Of a stretch of 64,000 nt of DNA, positions 22,067 through 31,568 are shown piece by piece. The notes under the pieces were generated by a model that did no database searches, was not told the DNA's origin, and was given only the letters and a program-made list of their open reading frames with translations. Origin of the DNA: JAZKID01 sp965247525. GTDB taxonomy: Bacteria > Pseudomonadota > Alphaproteobacteria > Rhizobiales > UBA4765. Where the stretch lies: positions 682,001 through 746,000 of the forward strand of contig OZ252015.1 of the NCBI GenBank assembly GCA_965247525.1. The letters are read 5' to 3'. Positions within the stretch are counted from its first letter, which is position 1, and each line of letters starts with the position of its first letter. Position numbers and translations under genes: made by a program.

Positions 22067-24946
22067 CTACGCTTTCTGTTTTTTGCGTGTGCTTTGCTGC
22101 AACAGATCGGTTGCACGCTCCGGCGCCATTGGTTCGCCGTAAGCAAAGCCCTGCGCATAGTCGCAGCCCAGCTGCAACAGTTCCAGACCATCCGATTTGG
22201 TCTCCGCGCCTTCTGCAACAACGCGCAGGCCAAGATCACGCGCCATCGCGATGATCGAGCGCAGGATCACCGGACGCCGCCCGGACTTGTCAGGTTTCAC
22301 CAGCATCCGGTCGATTTTGATGACATCGAAAGGCAAGCGCTGCAGCTGGCCAAGGCTGGAATAGCCCGTACCGAAATCGTCAAGCGCCAGACCAGCGCCA
22401 AGATCGCGTACGCGTTTTAAAACCTGCGTCGCAAATTCAGGGTTTTCCATGACCAGAGATTCTGTCAGCTCAAGATAGAAACTGCCAGACGCCAGTTCGT
22501 AGCGCTGGAACAGCGCTTTCACATCATTGATGAGATCGTGGCGCATCAGTTGACGCGACGACAGATTGACGCTGACGAACAGCGGCACGTCTTGCGAGAT
22601 CTGGTTCTGCCACATGTTCAGCGTCTTTGCTGCCTCGTCGAGAACATAAAGGCCAAGATCTTGAATAACGCCGATCTCTTCGGCCAAAGCGATAAACTCG
22701 GTAGGGCTGACGCGCCCACGCTTGGGATGGTCCCAGCGCGCCAGTGCCTCGAAACCGGCAATCCGGTTGTCGCCAAGATGCACGATCGGCTGGAAGACAA
22801 CGCTGATCTGTTTGCGCTCGAGCGCTTTTTTCAGGTCGGCTTCCATCAGGATGCGCTGGTTGTCGCCGCCGCGCATGCTCTCCACAAATGGCTTGATGGA
22901 ATCGCCGCCGATTTTTTTGGCATGATACATTGCAAGGTCGGCGTCTTTTAAAATATCGTCGCCAGAAATGGCTTTGTCATAACGCGCATAGCCGATAGAG
23001 GCGGTGAGAAAAAGCTCACGCCCGCCAAAAGCCACCGGCGCGCGAATGACCTTTCGCAGCTGGTCGCCAAATGCGATCACGCGCTCAGGCGCCTGTTCAG
23101 ATAAAAGCAGCAGGCCGAACTGGTCGCCTTGCAGGCGCGCCAACATGTCGCCATTTTTCAAAAGCCGCGCCATGCGGCGCGCCAATGTCATCAAAATCGT
23201 ATCGCCGACATTCGCCCCGACGGAATCATTGACCGCCTTGAAACGGTCGAGATTGATGAGAAATACCGTTGGCACAGGTCCCTCGCCTGCCTTCGCGGTT
23301 TTGACAGCGGCATTTTTGCGGTCGACAAAAATCTGGCGGTTGGGCAGACCCGTCAAATTGTCATGCACCGCATCATGCAGCAAACGTTCTTGTGCGGTTT
23401 TGCTGTCCGTTACATCCAGCAGAGTTCCGACACAGCGCAGCACTTCATTGTCGGAGCCGACGACAGGGCGCGCGCGCAACATGAACCAGCGAAAATGCCC
23501 TTCATGATCGCGCAGGCGAAACTCTTCGCCGATACGGCCGCGACGCTGGTCAAGCATGGCGTCAAGCACGGTGCGCATGCGGTCGCGGTCAGAGGGGTGA
23601 ATAAAATCGAGCCAGCGCAAGGCCGGGCCTTCCATCGTGCCGCGGCTCCAGCCGAGTGCAGCCTCACCATCGCCGCTGATGAACACTTTGTCGCGCACCA
23701 CGTCCCAGTCCCAGACCACATCGCCCGCGCCAATCAGCGCCAGCGCGCGCCGTTCGTTGTCGGAAACAAGCCCCTGCAGCGCACCGCCCGCAAAAGCGTG
23801 CTGCATCACCGTAAAGCCGACCAGCAAAACGATGAGCACAAGCCCGGCGGCGAGCGCTGCCGAAACCAGTTCGTTTTGCAGATAGCCTGTGACGGTAAAA
23901 CTTGCCGCAACCAGCCACAGCAACAGCAGGATCCATGTCGGCACCAGCATGACGGCGCGGTCATAGCCTTGAAGCGACAGCCAGACGATCAGCGCCAGAC
24001 CGCAAATGGCAGTGACGCCGTACGAAATGCGGGCAATACCTGCAGCCAATGGCGCGTCGATGATCGCAACGCCGATCAGCGTGCCAAGACCAACAAGCCA
24101 GGCCAGCGCAATCCAGTTGAAGCGCACATGCCAACGGTTGAGGTTGAGATAGGCAAACAGAAAAATCAGCAAGGTCGCGGCGATAATCGCTTCGGCGCTG
24201 GCGCGATAAATCGCGATACTGTCAATCGCGATTGGAAAAATTTTCGGCCAAAACCCAAAATCAATGCAGAGATAAATCAGAACCGCCCATGCAAAAGAGG
24301 CGGCGGCCGGCAGCATCGCCGTGCTTTTGACAAGAAACAGGACGGTCAAAAACAGCGCGGCAAGGCCTGAAATGCCGATGACCATGCCGCGAAACAGATT
24401 GAGATTGTTGATCTTGTCTTTGTAGGCATTGGCCTGCCACAGCGTCAGTTCCGGCAGTTTCGCTTCCTTCATCTCGGCGATGAATGTGACTGTCGAGCCG
24501 GGGTCGAGCGTGATCTGAAAAATATCGGCGTCGGTATCACTTTGTTCGTCGGGGCGAAAACCTTGGCTTGGTGTAATCGCGACGATGCGCACGCCGCCAA
24601 GATCGGGGCGAAACAGACCTGACTTTGCCAGTTTGAAATGCGGCGCGACAAGAAGCCGGTCAATCTGTTCGTCGGTCGGATTTGACAGCGCGAAAATGGC
24701 CCATGTCGGGCTGGTGCCGGGATCGTGCGCATGAACTTCAATGCGGCGGACAATACCTTCGCTATCAGCAGCCGTTGACACCTGAATTTCATCGCCCGTC
24801 TGTTTGCGCAGTTCAACCGCAGGCGTGAGATCAACCGCATCGGCATTGAGCGGAACGGCGACAGCTTCGAGTGCGTCAGCGTGATGCGGCGCAAGAACGA
24901 CAAGCGCGAGCATAAGACCTGCAAGAGCGAGAAACCGTTGACGCAA
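22067..24946 (-). CDS. 7TMR-DISM / PAS / degenerate GGDEF / EAL membrane protein
   Basis: Large cyclic-di-GMP signalling protein, about 959 residues. I prefer the TTG at 24946 (AGGAGA lies 7 bases upstream and MRQRFLALAGLMLALVVL makes a clean signal peptide); an ATG at 25006 would add 20 residues. Order: signal peptide, periplasmic DISM-like sensor to about 185, seven or so membrane helices at 185-380, PAS/PAC at about 405-525, GGDEF-like domain at 535-685, EAL at 700-945. The cyclase signature reads QGDQF rather than GGDEF, so synthesis is probably lost. The EAL domain keeps FEALARW, NLSSRQL, ELTES, LDDFGTGYSS and AEGAE, so it should hydrolyse c-di-GMP. It closes the operon that begins with the oxidase genes. 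Confidence 0.9.
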   Translation of the reverse strand: MRQRFLALAGLMLALVVLAPHHADALEAVAVPLNADAVDLTPAVELRKQTGDEIQVSTAADSEGIVRRIEVHAHDPGTSPTWAIFALSNPTDEQIDRLLVAPHFKLAKSGLFRPDLGGVRIVAITPSQGFRPDEQSDTDADIFQITLDPGSTVTFIAEMKEAKLPELTLWQANAYKDKINNLNLFRGMVIGISGLAALFLTVLFLVKSTAMLPAAASFAWAVLIYLCIDFGFWPKIFPIAIDSIAIYRASAEAIIAATLLIFLFAYLNLNRWHVRFNWIALAWLVGLGTLIGVAIIDAPLAAGIARISYGVTAICGLALIVWLSLQGYDRAVMLVPTWILLLLWLVAASFTVTGYLQNELVSAALAAGLVLIVLLVGFTVMQHAFAGGALQGLVSDNERRALALIGAGDVVWDWDVVRDKVFISGDGEAALGWSRGTMEGPALRWLDFIHPSDRDRMRTVLDAMLDQRRGRIGEEFRLRDHEGHFRWFMLRARPVVGSDNEVLRCVGTLLDVTDSKTAQERLLHDAVHDNLTGLPNRQIFVDRKNAAVKTAKAGEGPVPTVFLINLDRFKAVNDSVGANVGDTILMTLARRMARLLKNGDMLARLQGDQFGLLLLSEQAPERVIAFGDQLRKVIRAPVAFGGRELFLTASIGYARYDKAISGDDILKDADLAMYHAKKIGGDSIKPFVESMRGGDNQRILMEADLKKALERKQISVVFQPIVHLGDNRIAGFEALARWDHPKRGRVSPTEFIALAEEIGVIQDLGLYVLDEAAKTLNMWQNQISQDVPLFVSVNLSSRQLMRHDLINDVKALFQRYELASGSFYLELTESLVMENPEFATQVLKRVRDLGAGLALDDFGTGYSSLGQLQRLPFDVIKIDRMLVKPDKSGRRPVILRSIIAMARDLGLRVVAEGAETKSDGLELLQLGCDYAQGFAYGEPMAPERATDLLQQSTRKKQKA

Positions 24947-25006
24947 CACATCTCTCCTGAATAGGAACTGGGCTGCACCCCAAAGGCACAGCGCGGAGCC
25001 GAACAT

Positions 25007-25606
25007 CTATAGCGCTGTTTTGGACTTTTTCGCGTCAGCGGGCAACAGGCTGAACATCATATGATCGCGTCTTTGTCCCGCAATACGCAGATAACTGCGC
25101 GCAAAGCCCTCTTCAACAAATCCGCTTTTTCTTAAAAGGCTTAAGGAAGATGGATTATCGGGCTGCGCGGCCGCTTCAATCCGCTCCAACTTCAGTTTTT
25201 CAAAACAATAGGCGCAGAACACCGGCAGTGCGCGGCTCATATAGCCGCGATTGGCGTAAAGCGCGCCCATCCAATAGCCCATCGTGCCGGCCTGCGCGAC
25301 ACCGCGCCGCACCTGGCTGAGGCTGAGGCCGCCGATCAGAACTTTGCGCTCCGCCAAATAGAGAAACACGGTGTAGCTGAGATCGTTCTGGCGTTCACGA
25401 TCATAGCGGGCAATGCGGCGGCGAAAGCTGAGGTGTTCAAGATCATCGTCCGCCCAGAGCGGCTCCCACGGACTGAGAAAATGGCGGCTTTGTCCGCGCA
25501 CTTCGCGCCATTGCGCATAATCATTGATGGTCGGTGTCTGCATCAGCAGATCGTCATGACGCAGGCTGATCGCGGGCACGTTGTGTGCGGCGCGAAACAG
25601 GCTCAA
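25007..25606 (-). CDS. RimJ-like GNAT N-acetyltransferase
   Basis: Protein of 199 residues with a complete GNAT fold: start of the domain at DLLMQTPTINDYAQW, acceptor-side segment FLSPWEPLW, beta-4 GGLSLSQVRRG, the acetyl-CoA loop GYWMGALYANRGYMSRAL, RIEAAAQPDNPSSLSLLRKSGF, and C-terminal YLRIAGQRRDHMMFSLL. This pattern fits RimJ/RimL-type acetyltransferases acting on the N-termini of ribosomal or other proteins. The first codon appears to be TTG (25606), overlapping the stop of the M16 gene by 4 bases, so translation is probably coupled. The real substrate is not shown by sequence. Confidence 0.88.
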   Translation of the reverse strand: MSLFRAAHNVPAISLRHDDLLMQTPTINDYAQWREVRGQSRHFLSPWEPLWADDDLEHLSFRRRIARYDRERQNDLSYTVFLYLAERKVLIGGLSLSQVRRGVAQAGTMGYWMGALYANRGYMSRALPVFCAYCFEKLKLERIEAAAQPDNPSSLSLLRKSGFVEEGFARSYLRIAGQRRDHMMFSLLPADAKKSKTAL

Positions 25607-26868
25607 ACCTGCAGGCCCCAGGCTTGAAGCTGCGCTTGGTCGGGCAATGCTTTTTTCGGGCCGATCGCCGCAAACGCCGCCTGCCCGCAGGCCAGCATGC
25701 CTTGCGCATAAAGCTGCACATGTTCAATCGTCACATTGTCGATGCGCGCCACATATTCGTCGAGCGGCACAAGCCGTCCGTAAATCAACAGCATGCGCGC
25801 CAGATGTTCAGCGCGCGCAGATGAGCTTTCAAGTGCCATCAACATGCCCGCCTTGAACTGGTTTTTTGCGCGCTTAAGTTCTGTGGGCGCAATCGATGTG
25901 CTGGCGGCACGCAGCACATCGATCATCACGGGAAGCAGTGCGCTGACTTTGTCAGGGCTGGTTGCCGCATGCAGCGCAAACAGCCCCGTGTCCTGAAATG
26001 CCCAGTTGAAGCATGATACCATGTAACAAAGGCCGCGCTGCTCGCGCACCTCTTGGAACAGGCGTGAGGCCATGCCGCCGCCAAGCACATGCGCAAAAAT
26101 ATGCGCGGCATACAGATCATGGTGCTGGTAGGAGGCGCCGGGAAATGCGAATGTCACCTGCACCTGCGCGGTGTCGCGCGCCTCGATCCGATACCCGCCT
26201 TTAAACTGCGCGGGCGGCGGCAAAATGCCATTGCCTTCAGGCAGCCCGGCAAAACGGGTTTTTACCTCTTGCACCAGCACATCATGGTCAACGGCGCCAG
26301 CCGCTGAAATGACGCAGCGCGAGGTGTGATAATTTTTGGCCAAAAAATCGACAATGTTCTGGCGTGTGATGGCGCTGACGCTCAAAGCCGTGCCTGTGAT
26401 CGCACGCCCCAAAGGCTGGTTTGGATAGCAGGCCTCTTGCAACAGATCGAAAATCATATCTTCAGGACTGTCATTGAGCGCGTTGATTTCTTCAATCACA
26501 ACAGCCTTCTCGCGCTCCAGCTCATCGTCGGCGATCTGGCTGCCGGTTAAAATATCGCCGAGAATTTCAGCGGCGAGCGGCAGGTCTTTGGCCAGCACCC
26601 GCGCGTAATAAGACGTTTGCTCAACGCTGGTGCCGGCATTGATATCACCGCCGACATTTTCAATCGCTTCGGCAATCTCGCGGGCGCTGCGTGTTGCCGT
26701 GCCTTTGAACGCCATGTGCTCCAGCAAATGCGCAATGCCCTGCTCGCTTTCAGTTTCAGCGCGCGAGCCGGCCGCCGCCCACAGACCAATCGACAAAGAC
26801 GGCATGTCGGCAATATTTTCGCTGACAATACGCAAGCCATTGTCGAGGACGGTCATCTTCGCGCTCAT
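25603..26868 (-). CDS. M16 zinc metallopeptidase, processing-peptidase-like
   Basis: Cytoplasmic pitrilysin-family peptidase of 421 residues, similar to the beta subunit of mitochondrial processing peptidase. The inverted zinc motif HLLEH is at residues 47-51 (GIAHLLEHMAFKGT), with the downstream Glu in VIEEINALNDSPEDM. The second, inactive-type half contains the flexible-loop region LGGGMASRLFQEVREQRGLCY. No signal peptide. It overlaps thrC upstream (ATGA) and rimJ downstream (TTGA), so it sits firmly in the operon. In alphaproteobacteria this gene is typically next to thrC. Confidence 0.94.
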   Translation of the reverse strand: MSAKMTVLDNGLRIVSENIADMPSLSIGLWAAAGSRAETESEQGIAHLLEHMAFKGTATRSAREIAEAIENVGGDINAGTSVEQTSYYARVLAKDLPLAAEILGDILTGSQIADDELEREKAVVIEEINALNDSPEDMIFDLLQEACYPNQPLGRAITGTALSVSAITRQNIVDFLAKNYHTSRCVISAAGAVDHDVLVQEVKTRFAGLPEGNGILPPPAQFKGGYRIEARDTAQVQVTFAFPGASYQHHDLYAAHIFAHVLGGGMASRLFQEVREQRGLCYMVSCFNWAFQDTGLFALHAATSPDKVSALLPVMIDVLRAASTSIAPTELKRAKNQFKAGMLMALESSSARAEHLARMLLIYGRLVPLDEYVARIDNVTIEHVQLYAQGMLACGQAAFAAIGPKKALPDQAQLQAWGLQV

Positions 26869-28265
26869 GCGGGGTCGTGCTTTCTATTAAAGGCCGCAAT
26901 GTGCTGTTTCAGCACGGCGCTGTCTGGTGCGATTGTCTCATAATGTTCCGGCCTTTCTGCCAGTGCCAGCAAAGCTGGCGGCAGGACAATATCCTGCCCC
27001 GTTGCCGCTTTAACGGCCTCGGAAAATTTTGCAGGATGGGCGGTGGAAAGCGTGACCATGATCTCGTCAACTGACGCGCATTTACGCGCGGCCACAAGCC
27101 CAACCGCCGTATGGGGATCAATAAAGGCGTTATATTCGCCATAAAAATCTTTGATCTCGGCTTTGACCTCGTCCTCGCTGGCATGTGCCGCTGCAAAACC
27201 ATCCCGCAATTTTTGTAAGATTTGCGCGGGGATCTCAAATTTTCCATGCGCTTTCAAATCCAACATCATTTTTTTAATCAGTGTACTGTCGCGGCCGGAG
27301 AGTTCAAACAGCACGCGCTCGAAATTCGATGACACTTGAATGTCCATTGAGGGCGATGTGGTGGCGACCACGTTTTCAACCTCGTAAATTCCTGTCTCCA
27401 GTGCGCGCACAAGAATGTCGTTCTGGTTTGTCGCGATCACCAGCCGTTTGATCGGCAGACCCATGCGCTGCGCCACATGCCCCGCAAAAATATCGCCGAA
27501 GTTTCCGGTCGGCACGCAAAAGCTCAAATTGTCGGGACAGCCCAGCGCCAGCGCCGCGCTGAAGTAATAGCTGACCTGCGCCGCGATGCGGGCAAAATTG
27601 ATAGAGTTGACCGATGTCAATTTGTGCTGGTTTGAAAAATCGTGGTCGGCAAAAAGCTCTTTGACAAGCGCCTGCGCATCGTCAAAATGCCCTTGCACTG
27701 CCAATGGCAAAATGTTTGCTGCACCGCTTGCTGTCATCTGTCGGCGCTGGACATTGGAAATGCGCCCATCGGGAAACAGCACGATTACAGTGATATTGCT
27801 TGTGTGACCGAAGGCATTGACCGCGGCAGCACCGGTATCGCCCGAGGTGGCGCAGACAATCGTGGCTTGTCTCTTGTTGTTCGTCAGCTCATCGCCGACC
27901 ATTTGCGCCAGCATCTGCATGGCGACATCTTTAAACGCGAATGTGGAGCCATGAAACAGCTCTAACAGATAGCTATCGGCTTCAAGTTTGCGCAATGGAC
28001 AGATCTCAGGCGCGCGAAACCCGCCATAGGCCGCATCGCAAAAACCATGCAGCTTTTCATTGCTGAAATCATTGCCCGCAAACTTTTTTAAAATTGTAAA
28101 TGCGATGGTCTGGAAGCTCGCGCCCTGCAAGCCGGCAATTTCAGGTCTTGAAAACTGCGGCCAGTGCTCCGGCATATAAAGCCCGCCATCTTCAGCGGCG
28201 CCCGCCATCAAAATTTGCGAGAAGCTTTTGCGTGTCGCTTCCCCTCTTGATGAAATATATTGCAT
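26865..28265 (-). CDS. thrC: Threonine synthase
   Basis: Converts O-phosphohomoserine to threonine using pyridoxal phosphate. The 466-residue protein has the family start MQYISSRGEA, the PLP lysine Lys112 in LFHGSTFAFKDVAMQMLAQM, and CATSGDTGAAAVNAFGHTSN plus VPTGNFGDIFAGHVAQRMG. Length is normal for the long (E. coli/yeast-like) class. It follows surf1 by 15 bases and precedes the M16 gene with an ATGA overlap, the surf1-thrC-M16-rimJ order that I know as common in alphaproteobacteria. Confidence 0.96.
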   Translation of the reverse strand: MQYISSRGEATRKSFSQILMAGAAEDGGLYMPEHWPQFSRPEIAGLQGASFQTIAFTILKKFAGNDFSNEKLHGFCDAAYGGFRAPEICPLRKLEADSYLLELFHGSTFAFKDVAMQMLAQMVGDELTNNKRQATIVCATSGDTGAAAVNAFGHTSNITVIVLFPDGRISNVQRRQMTASGAANILPLAVQGHFDDAQALVKELFADHDFSNQHKLTSVNSINFARIAAQVSYYFSAALALGCPDNLSFCVPTGNFGDIFAGHVAQRMGLPIKRLVIATNQNDILVRALETGIYEVENVVATTSPSMDIQVSSNFERVLFELSGRDSTLIKKMMLDLKAHGKFEIPAQILQKLRDGFAAAHASEDEVKAEIKDFYGEYNAFIDPHTAVGLVAARKCASVDEIMVTLSTAHPAKFSEAVKAATGQDIVLPPALLALAERPEHYETIAPDSAVLKQHIAAFNRKHDPA

Positions 28266-28280
28266 GGAGCGCGGTAGCGC

Positions 28281-29012
28281 CTAATGCAGGGTCGGCAAGG
28301 CAAGCTTGCGCTGTTTGCGGCGATAAAAAATAAAAATCACAACAAGAACGCCTGCAAGCGAAAACCATGTCATCGCATATTCAAGATGGCGATTGTAAAA
28401 CTGCATTGTACCGTTGGCGGCCTGCGGTTCGCTTCCCGCGTTTGGCGTAATCTGATCAACGAGAATGGGCGCAACTTTTTCAGGCGTTAAACCTAAGGCC
28501 GTCGCAAAGACGGAAGGATCGCGGCGGTAATACTGGTTTTTAGCCGCATTGTTCTCGGGCGTCAGCCAGTTTTTATGCTCCACACCGCGGGCAATGCCTT
28601 CAAGTTTGAGATCAACGCCGCTTGGCAGCATTGGTTTGAACACAGGATTGTCCGGCACAAAGCCGCGATTGACCAGAACCAGCCCGCCATCTTTCAACTC
28701 AAACGGCTGGACGATGTCCCAGCCCATGCCGCCAAGACGGTTTTCGTATTGGGGAAGAAGATTGTAGAGGCGCACATAGCTGTCGCCGACAAAATGCCCT
28801 TCCAGCGAGACTTTGCGCTGTGCAAGATCATCAAATTTTGTCGATGGCCAAAGCGATTCAGACGGGAAAGGCTGGGCAAACCCTTTCAGGCCTTCTTCAT
28901 ATTGGGCGATCAGCGCCAGCTTTTCAGCGCGGCGCTGCAGCTGCCAGCTGCCAAGCGCAATCAGCGTGAAAAACGCAACCGTGACCGTAACTGTCAGACC
29001 GCTGGGACGCAT
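28281..29012 (-). CDS. SURF1-family cytochrome oxidase assembly protein
   Basis: Inner-membrane chaperone that helps insert haem a into subunit I of aa3-type oxidase. The 243-residue protein has the two terminal membrane segments expected: VTVTVAFFTLIALGSWQLQR at the N-terminus, with the family motif GSWQLQRR, and TWFSLAGVLVVIFIFYRRK at the C-terminus. Between them are LYNLLPQYENRLGGMGWDIVQPF and LVNRGFVP, also family signatures. It lies 3 bases after ctaE in the oxidase operon. Confidence 0.93.
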   Translation of the reverse strand: MRPSGLTVTVTVAFFTLIALGSWQLQRRAEKLALIAQYEEGLKGFAQPFPSESLWPSTKFDDLAQRKVSLEGHFVGDSYVRLYNLLPQYENRLGGMGWDIVQPFELKDGGLVLVNRGFVPDNPVFKPMLPSGVDLKLEGIARGVEHKNWLTPENNAAKNQYYRRDPSVFATALGLTPEKVAPILVDQITPNAGSEPQAANGTMQFYNRHLEYAMTWFSLAGVLVVIFIFYRRKQRKLALPTLH

Positions 29013-29015
29013 GGC

Positions 29016-29867
29016 TTAATGCGGCACAATGGGAGCTCTGCCCCATACATAGATTGCTGCAAACAGGAACAGCCAGACAACGTCGACAAAGTGCCAGTAC
29101 CAGGCGGCAAACTCAAAGCCGAGATGTTGTTTTGGCGTAAACTGGCCAGCATAGGCGCGTGCCAGACAGATGCTGAGAAAAATGGTGCCGACAAGAACAT
29201 GGAAGCCATGAAAGCCTGTCGCCATGAAAAACGTCGCGCCGTAAATATGACCGGAGAAGTTAAATGCAGCGTGGCTGTATTCAACGGCCTGCAAAGCGGT
29301 GAAAGACGCGCCAAGAAGGATTGTCAGCCACAGACCCATTTTCAGGCCCTTGCGGTCATTGTGCAGCAAAGCGTGATGCGCCCATGTGACGGTTGTGCCG
29401 GACAACAGCAGAATGAGCGTATTCAAAAGCGGCAGATGCCACGGGTCGAATGTCTGGATGCCTTTAGGTGGCCAGACGCCGCCAATGAGATCGGTGCGCA
29501 CGAACAGCGGCACCGCTTTTGGAAACAGCGACACGTTGAAATACGCCCAGAACCACGCCACGAAAAACATGATCTCGGACGCGATGAACAAAATCATCCC
29601 GTAACGGTGATGCAGCTGAACAACCTGGGTGTGGTCGCCGTGGTCAGCCTCGCGAATGACATCGCGCCACCAGCTGGCCATGGTGTAAAGCACGCCGGCA
29701 ACGCCAAGGCCAAGCAGCCAAGGCCCAAGATGCACGCCGCCGAGCGGAATGGATTTCATTGTCAAAATCGCGCCGACCGCGAGCACGAAGGCCGAGACAG
29801 AACCGATCAGCGGCCATGGGCTTGGATCGACAAGGTGATATTCGTGATTGACGTTGTCATGGGCCAT
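29016..29867 (-). CDS. ctaE: Cytochrome c oxidase subunit III
   Basis: Core subunit of the aa3-type cytochrome c oxidase, 283 residues with about seven membrane segments. Family features are HEYHLVDPSPWPLIGS at the start, GMILFIASEIMFFVAWFWAYF with the conserved Glu, and GATFFMATGFHGFHVLVGTIFL and FEFAAWYWHFVDVVWLFLF near the end. The ATG at 29867 has AAGGTAG upstream. It lies 6 bases after ctaG and 3 before surf1, in a single transcription unit. Confidence 0.97.
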   Translation of the reverse strand: MAHDNVNHEYHLVDPSPWPLIGSVSAFVLAVGAILTMKSIPLGGVHLGPWLLGLGVAGVLYTMASWWRDVIREADHGDHTQVVQLHHRYGMILFIASEIMFFVAWFWAYFNVSLFPKAVPLFVRTDLIGGVWPPKGIQTFDPWHLPLLNTLILLLSGTTVTWAHHALLHNDRKGLKMGLWLTILLGASFTALQAVEYSHAAFNFSGHIYGATFFMATGFHGFHVLVGTIFLSICLARAYAGQFTPKQHLGFEFAAWYWHFVDVVWLFLFAAIYVWGRAPIVPH

Positions 29868-29873
29868 GGCGGG

Positions 29874-30458
29874 CTACCTTAATTTGGGTGCAGCAGTGCC
29901 AGCAGCCTGGCTCAGCTTTGCAGGGTTGTTTTGTGGATAGAAGGTGTAGGAAAGCGTGATTGTGTCAAGCGTCGCAACATTTTTATCGTTAATCATGTCG
30001 GGATCAACGAAAAAACGAACCAGCATTTTGCGGGTTTCATGAGCTTGAAGCGTTTGCGTGGTAAAACAGAAACATTCCAGCTTGTTGAAATAGCCGCCCG
30101 ATTGCGGCGGCACGACATTGTATGTGGCACTGCCGCTGGTGGTTTTATCAGACTGGTTTTCGACAAGATATTCCGCTTCCGCGATCGCGCCGAGCGCGAC
30201 TTTCATTTCGCTTTTGACGGGCTTGAACGTCCATGGCAGATCGCTTGAAATATTGCTGTCAAAACGGATGGTGATGAGGCGGCCGCGCGCCTGCGGTGCC
30301 ACAGCGGCGATAACAGGTGTGCCGCCAAAGCCTGTCGTTTTGCAGAACCATGAATAGAACGGAACGCTGGCATAGCTAAGGCCCAGCATGCTGCCGATAA
30401 ACAGGATGCAGCATGTAGCGACAATGTTATGGCCTTTTTTTGCGGTTGGTTCAGGCAT
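29874..30458 (-). CDS. ctaG: Cytochrome c oxidase assembly protein CtaG/Cox11
   Basis: Copper chaperone that delivers copper to the CuB centre of subunit I. From ATG 30458 (MPEPTAKKGHNIVATC) it is 194 residues, with one N-terminal membrane segment (CCILFIGSMLGLSYASVPFY) and a periplasmic domain holding the copper-binding ECFCFTTQTLQAHE. The start shares one base with the stop of the small upstream gene (TAATG), which excludes the longer frame reaching 30659. Family ends VATLDTITLSYTFY are present. Confidence 0.96.
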   Translation of the reverse strand: MPEPTAKKGHNIVATCCILFIGSMLGLSYASVPFYSWFCKTTGFGGTPVIAAVAPQARGRLITIRFDSNISSDLPWTFKPVKSEMKVALGAIAEAEYLVENQSDKTTSGSATYNVVPPQSGGYFNKLECFCFTTQTLQAHETRKMLVRFFVDPDMINDKNVATLDTITLSYTFYPQNNPAKLSQAAGTAAPKLR

Positions 30459-30619
30459 TACATCGGCCGCGCTGTAATCAGCGGCACGCCTTTCACCAGA
30501 GTGACGGCGTAAAACAGGACGACAAGCCCGACCAGAAAAAGGCCAAGAACCATATTGCGGTTTTTCTGGCTTTTGCGCCTTTCGAGATTTTGCGATGGGG
30601 TCAAGGACGGGTCGCTCAT
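30458..30619 (-). CDS. Small single-membrane-span protein of the oxidase operon (CoxF-like)
   Basis: Protein of 53 residues: a charged N-terminus (MSDPSLTPSQNLERRKSQKN) followed by one membrane segment (MVLGLFLVGLVVLFYAVTLVKG). Its start overlaps the ctaB stop (ATGA) and its stop overlaps the ctaG start (TAATG). Small membrane proteins at this exact place, between ctaB and ctaG, are usual in alphaproteobacteria and are sometimes called CoxF. A role in oxidase assembly is inferred from position only. Confidence 0.8.
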   Translation of the reverse strand: MSDPSLTPSQNLERRKSQKNRNMVLGLFLVGLVVLFYAVTLVKGVPLITARPM

Positions 30620-31551
30620 ACGTGCACCATAAATGCGGTGTCGGCGAGAAGTGTCGCAAACACGATTAAAAGTTGGAGGATCGAATAGGCAAACAGGCGG
30701 CGGCAAGTCTGGTCGAGCGCAGGGCCATCACCCTGACGCAGGATCTGGAAAGACAGGCCGAGAAAAATCGCACCGCTGACAAGCGAGACAGCCATTGTCA
30801 AAACACCGACGCCGCTGTGCGTGTAGCCGAGCATGGCGGCAAGCCATGGCAGCTGCAATGAGGCAGTATAGAGCACCGCATATATGAAAATCTGCCTGCG
30901 GGTTGTAACGCGCCCTTCAACGACCGGCAGCATCGGAATGCCGGCCTGTTTGTAATCATCCGATTTCAGCAGTGCCAGCGCCCAGAAATGCGGCGGCGTC
31001 CAGAGAAAGATGATCAGAAACAGAAAAAGCGAATCCAGCGTCACATGGCCGGACATCACGGCCGCGCCGATCACAGGCGGGAACGCACCGGCCGCACCGC
31101 CAATCACAATGTTCTGCGCGGTAAAACGCTTCAGCCACATCGTATAAACAACGGCATAAAAAAAGATGGTAAAGGCCAAAAGCCCGGCGCTGAGCCAGTT
31201 GGCAATCAGTCCAAGCGTCAGAACGGAACCGATCGACAGGACAAGCCCGAAACTCAATGCCGTCACGCGGTCGATATGCCCCATCGGAATGGGGCGTGTC
31301 TGCGTGCGCTTCATCACCGCGTCGATGTCGGCATCAAACCACATATTCAATGCGCCGGATGCACCTGCGCCAACCGCGATGCAAAGCAGGCTGGCGAACG
31401 CAAGAATGGGGTGCAGTGATCCTGTGGTCATCACCATGCCGGTCAGTGCGGTGAACACGACCAGCGACATGACGCGCGGCTTCAAAAGCGCGATAAAATC
31501 GCCAGCAGAGGCAAAGTGAATGTGTGACGGCGCGTGCGCGCCTGCGCTCAT
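30616..31551 (-). CDS. ctaB: Protohaem IX farnesyltransferase (haem O synthase)
   Basis: Attaches a farnesyl group to haem b to make haem O, the precursor of haem A. From ATG 31551 the protein has 311 residues and about nine membrane helices. It shows ALLKPRVMSLVVFTALTGM and the prenyl-diphosphate-binding NMWFDADIDAVMKRTQTRPIP (an N-x3-D-x2-D type motif), plus YTMWLKRFTAQNIVIGGAAG. An earlier TTG at 31572 and a GTG between them are possible starts. It follows ctaD and precedes the small CoxF-like gene with an ATGA overlap. Confidence 0.95.
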   Translation of the reverse strand: MSAGAHAPSHIHFASAGDFIALLKPRVMSLVVFTALTGMVMTTGSLHPILAFASLLCIAVGAGASGALNMWFDADIDAVMKRTQTRPIPMGHIDRVTALSFGLVLSIGSVLTLGLIANWLSAGLLAFTIFFYAVVYTMWLKRFTAQNIVIGGAAGAFPPVIGAAVMSGHVTLDSLFLFLIIFLWTPPHFWALALLKSDDYKQAGIPMLPVVEGRVTTRRQIFIYAVLYTASLQLPWLAAMLGYTHSGVGVLTMAVSLVSGAIFLGLSFQILRQGDGPALDQTCRRLFAYSILQLLIVFATLLADTAFMVHV

Positions 31552-31568
31552 ATCCGTCACAAACCCTC

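Noticed and set aside
23129..24370. 413-codon plus-strand frame antisense to the EAL gene
   Set aside because: Gln/Arg/His-rich, no recognisable domain, and it lies fully within a well-supported coding region.
28575..29882. 435-codon plus-strand frame antisense to surf1 and ctaE
   Set aside because: Same reasoning: it mirrors two firm genes and has unnatural composition.
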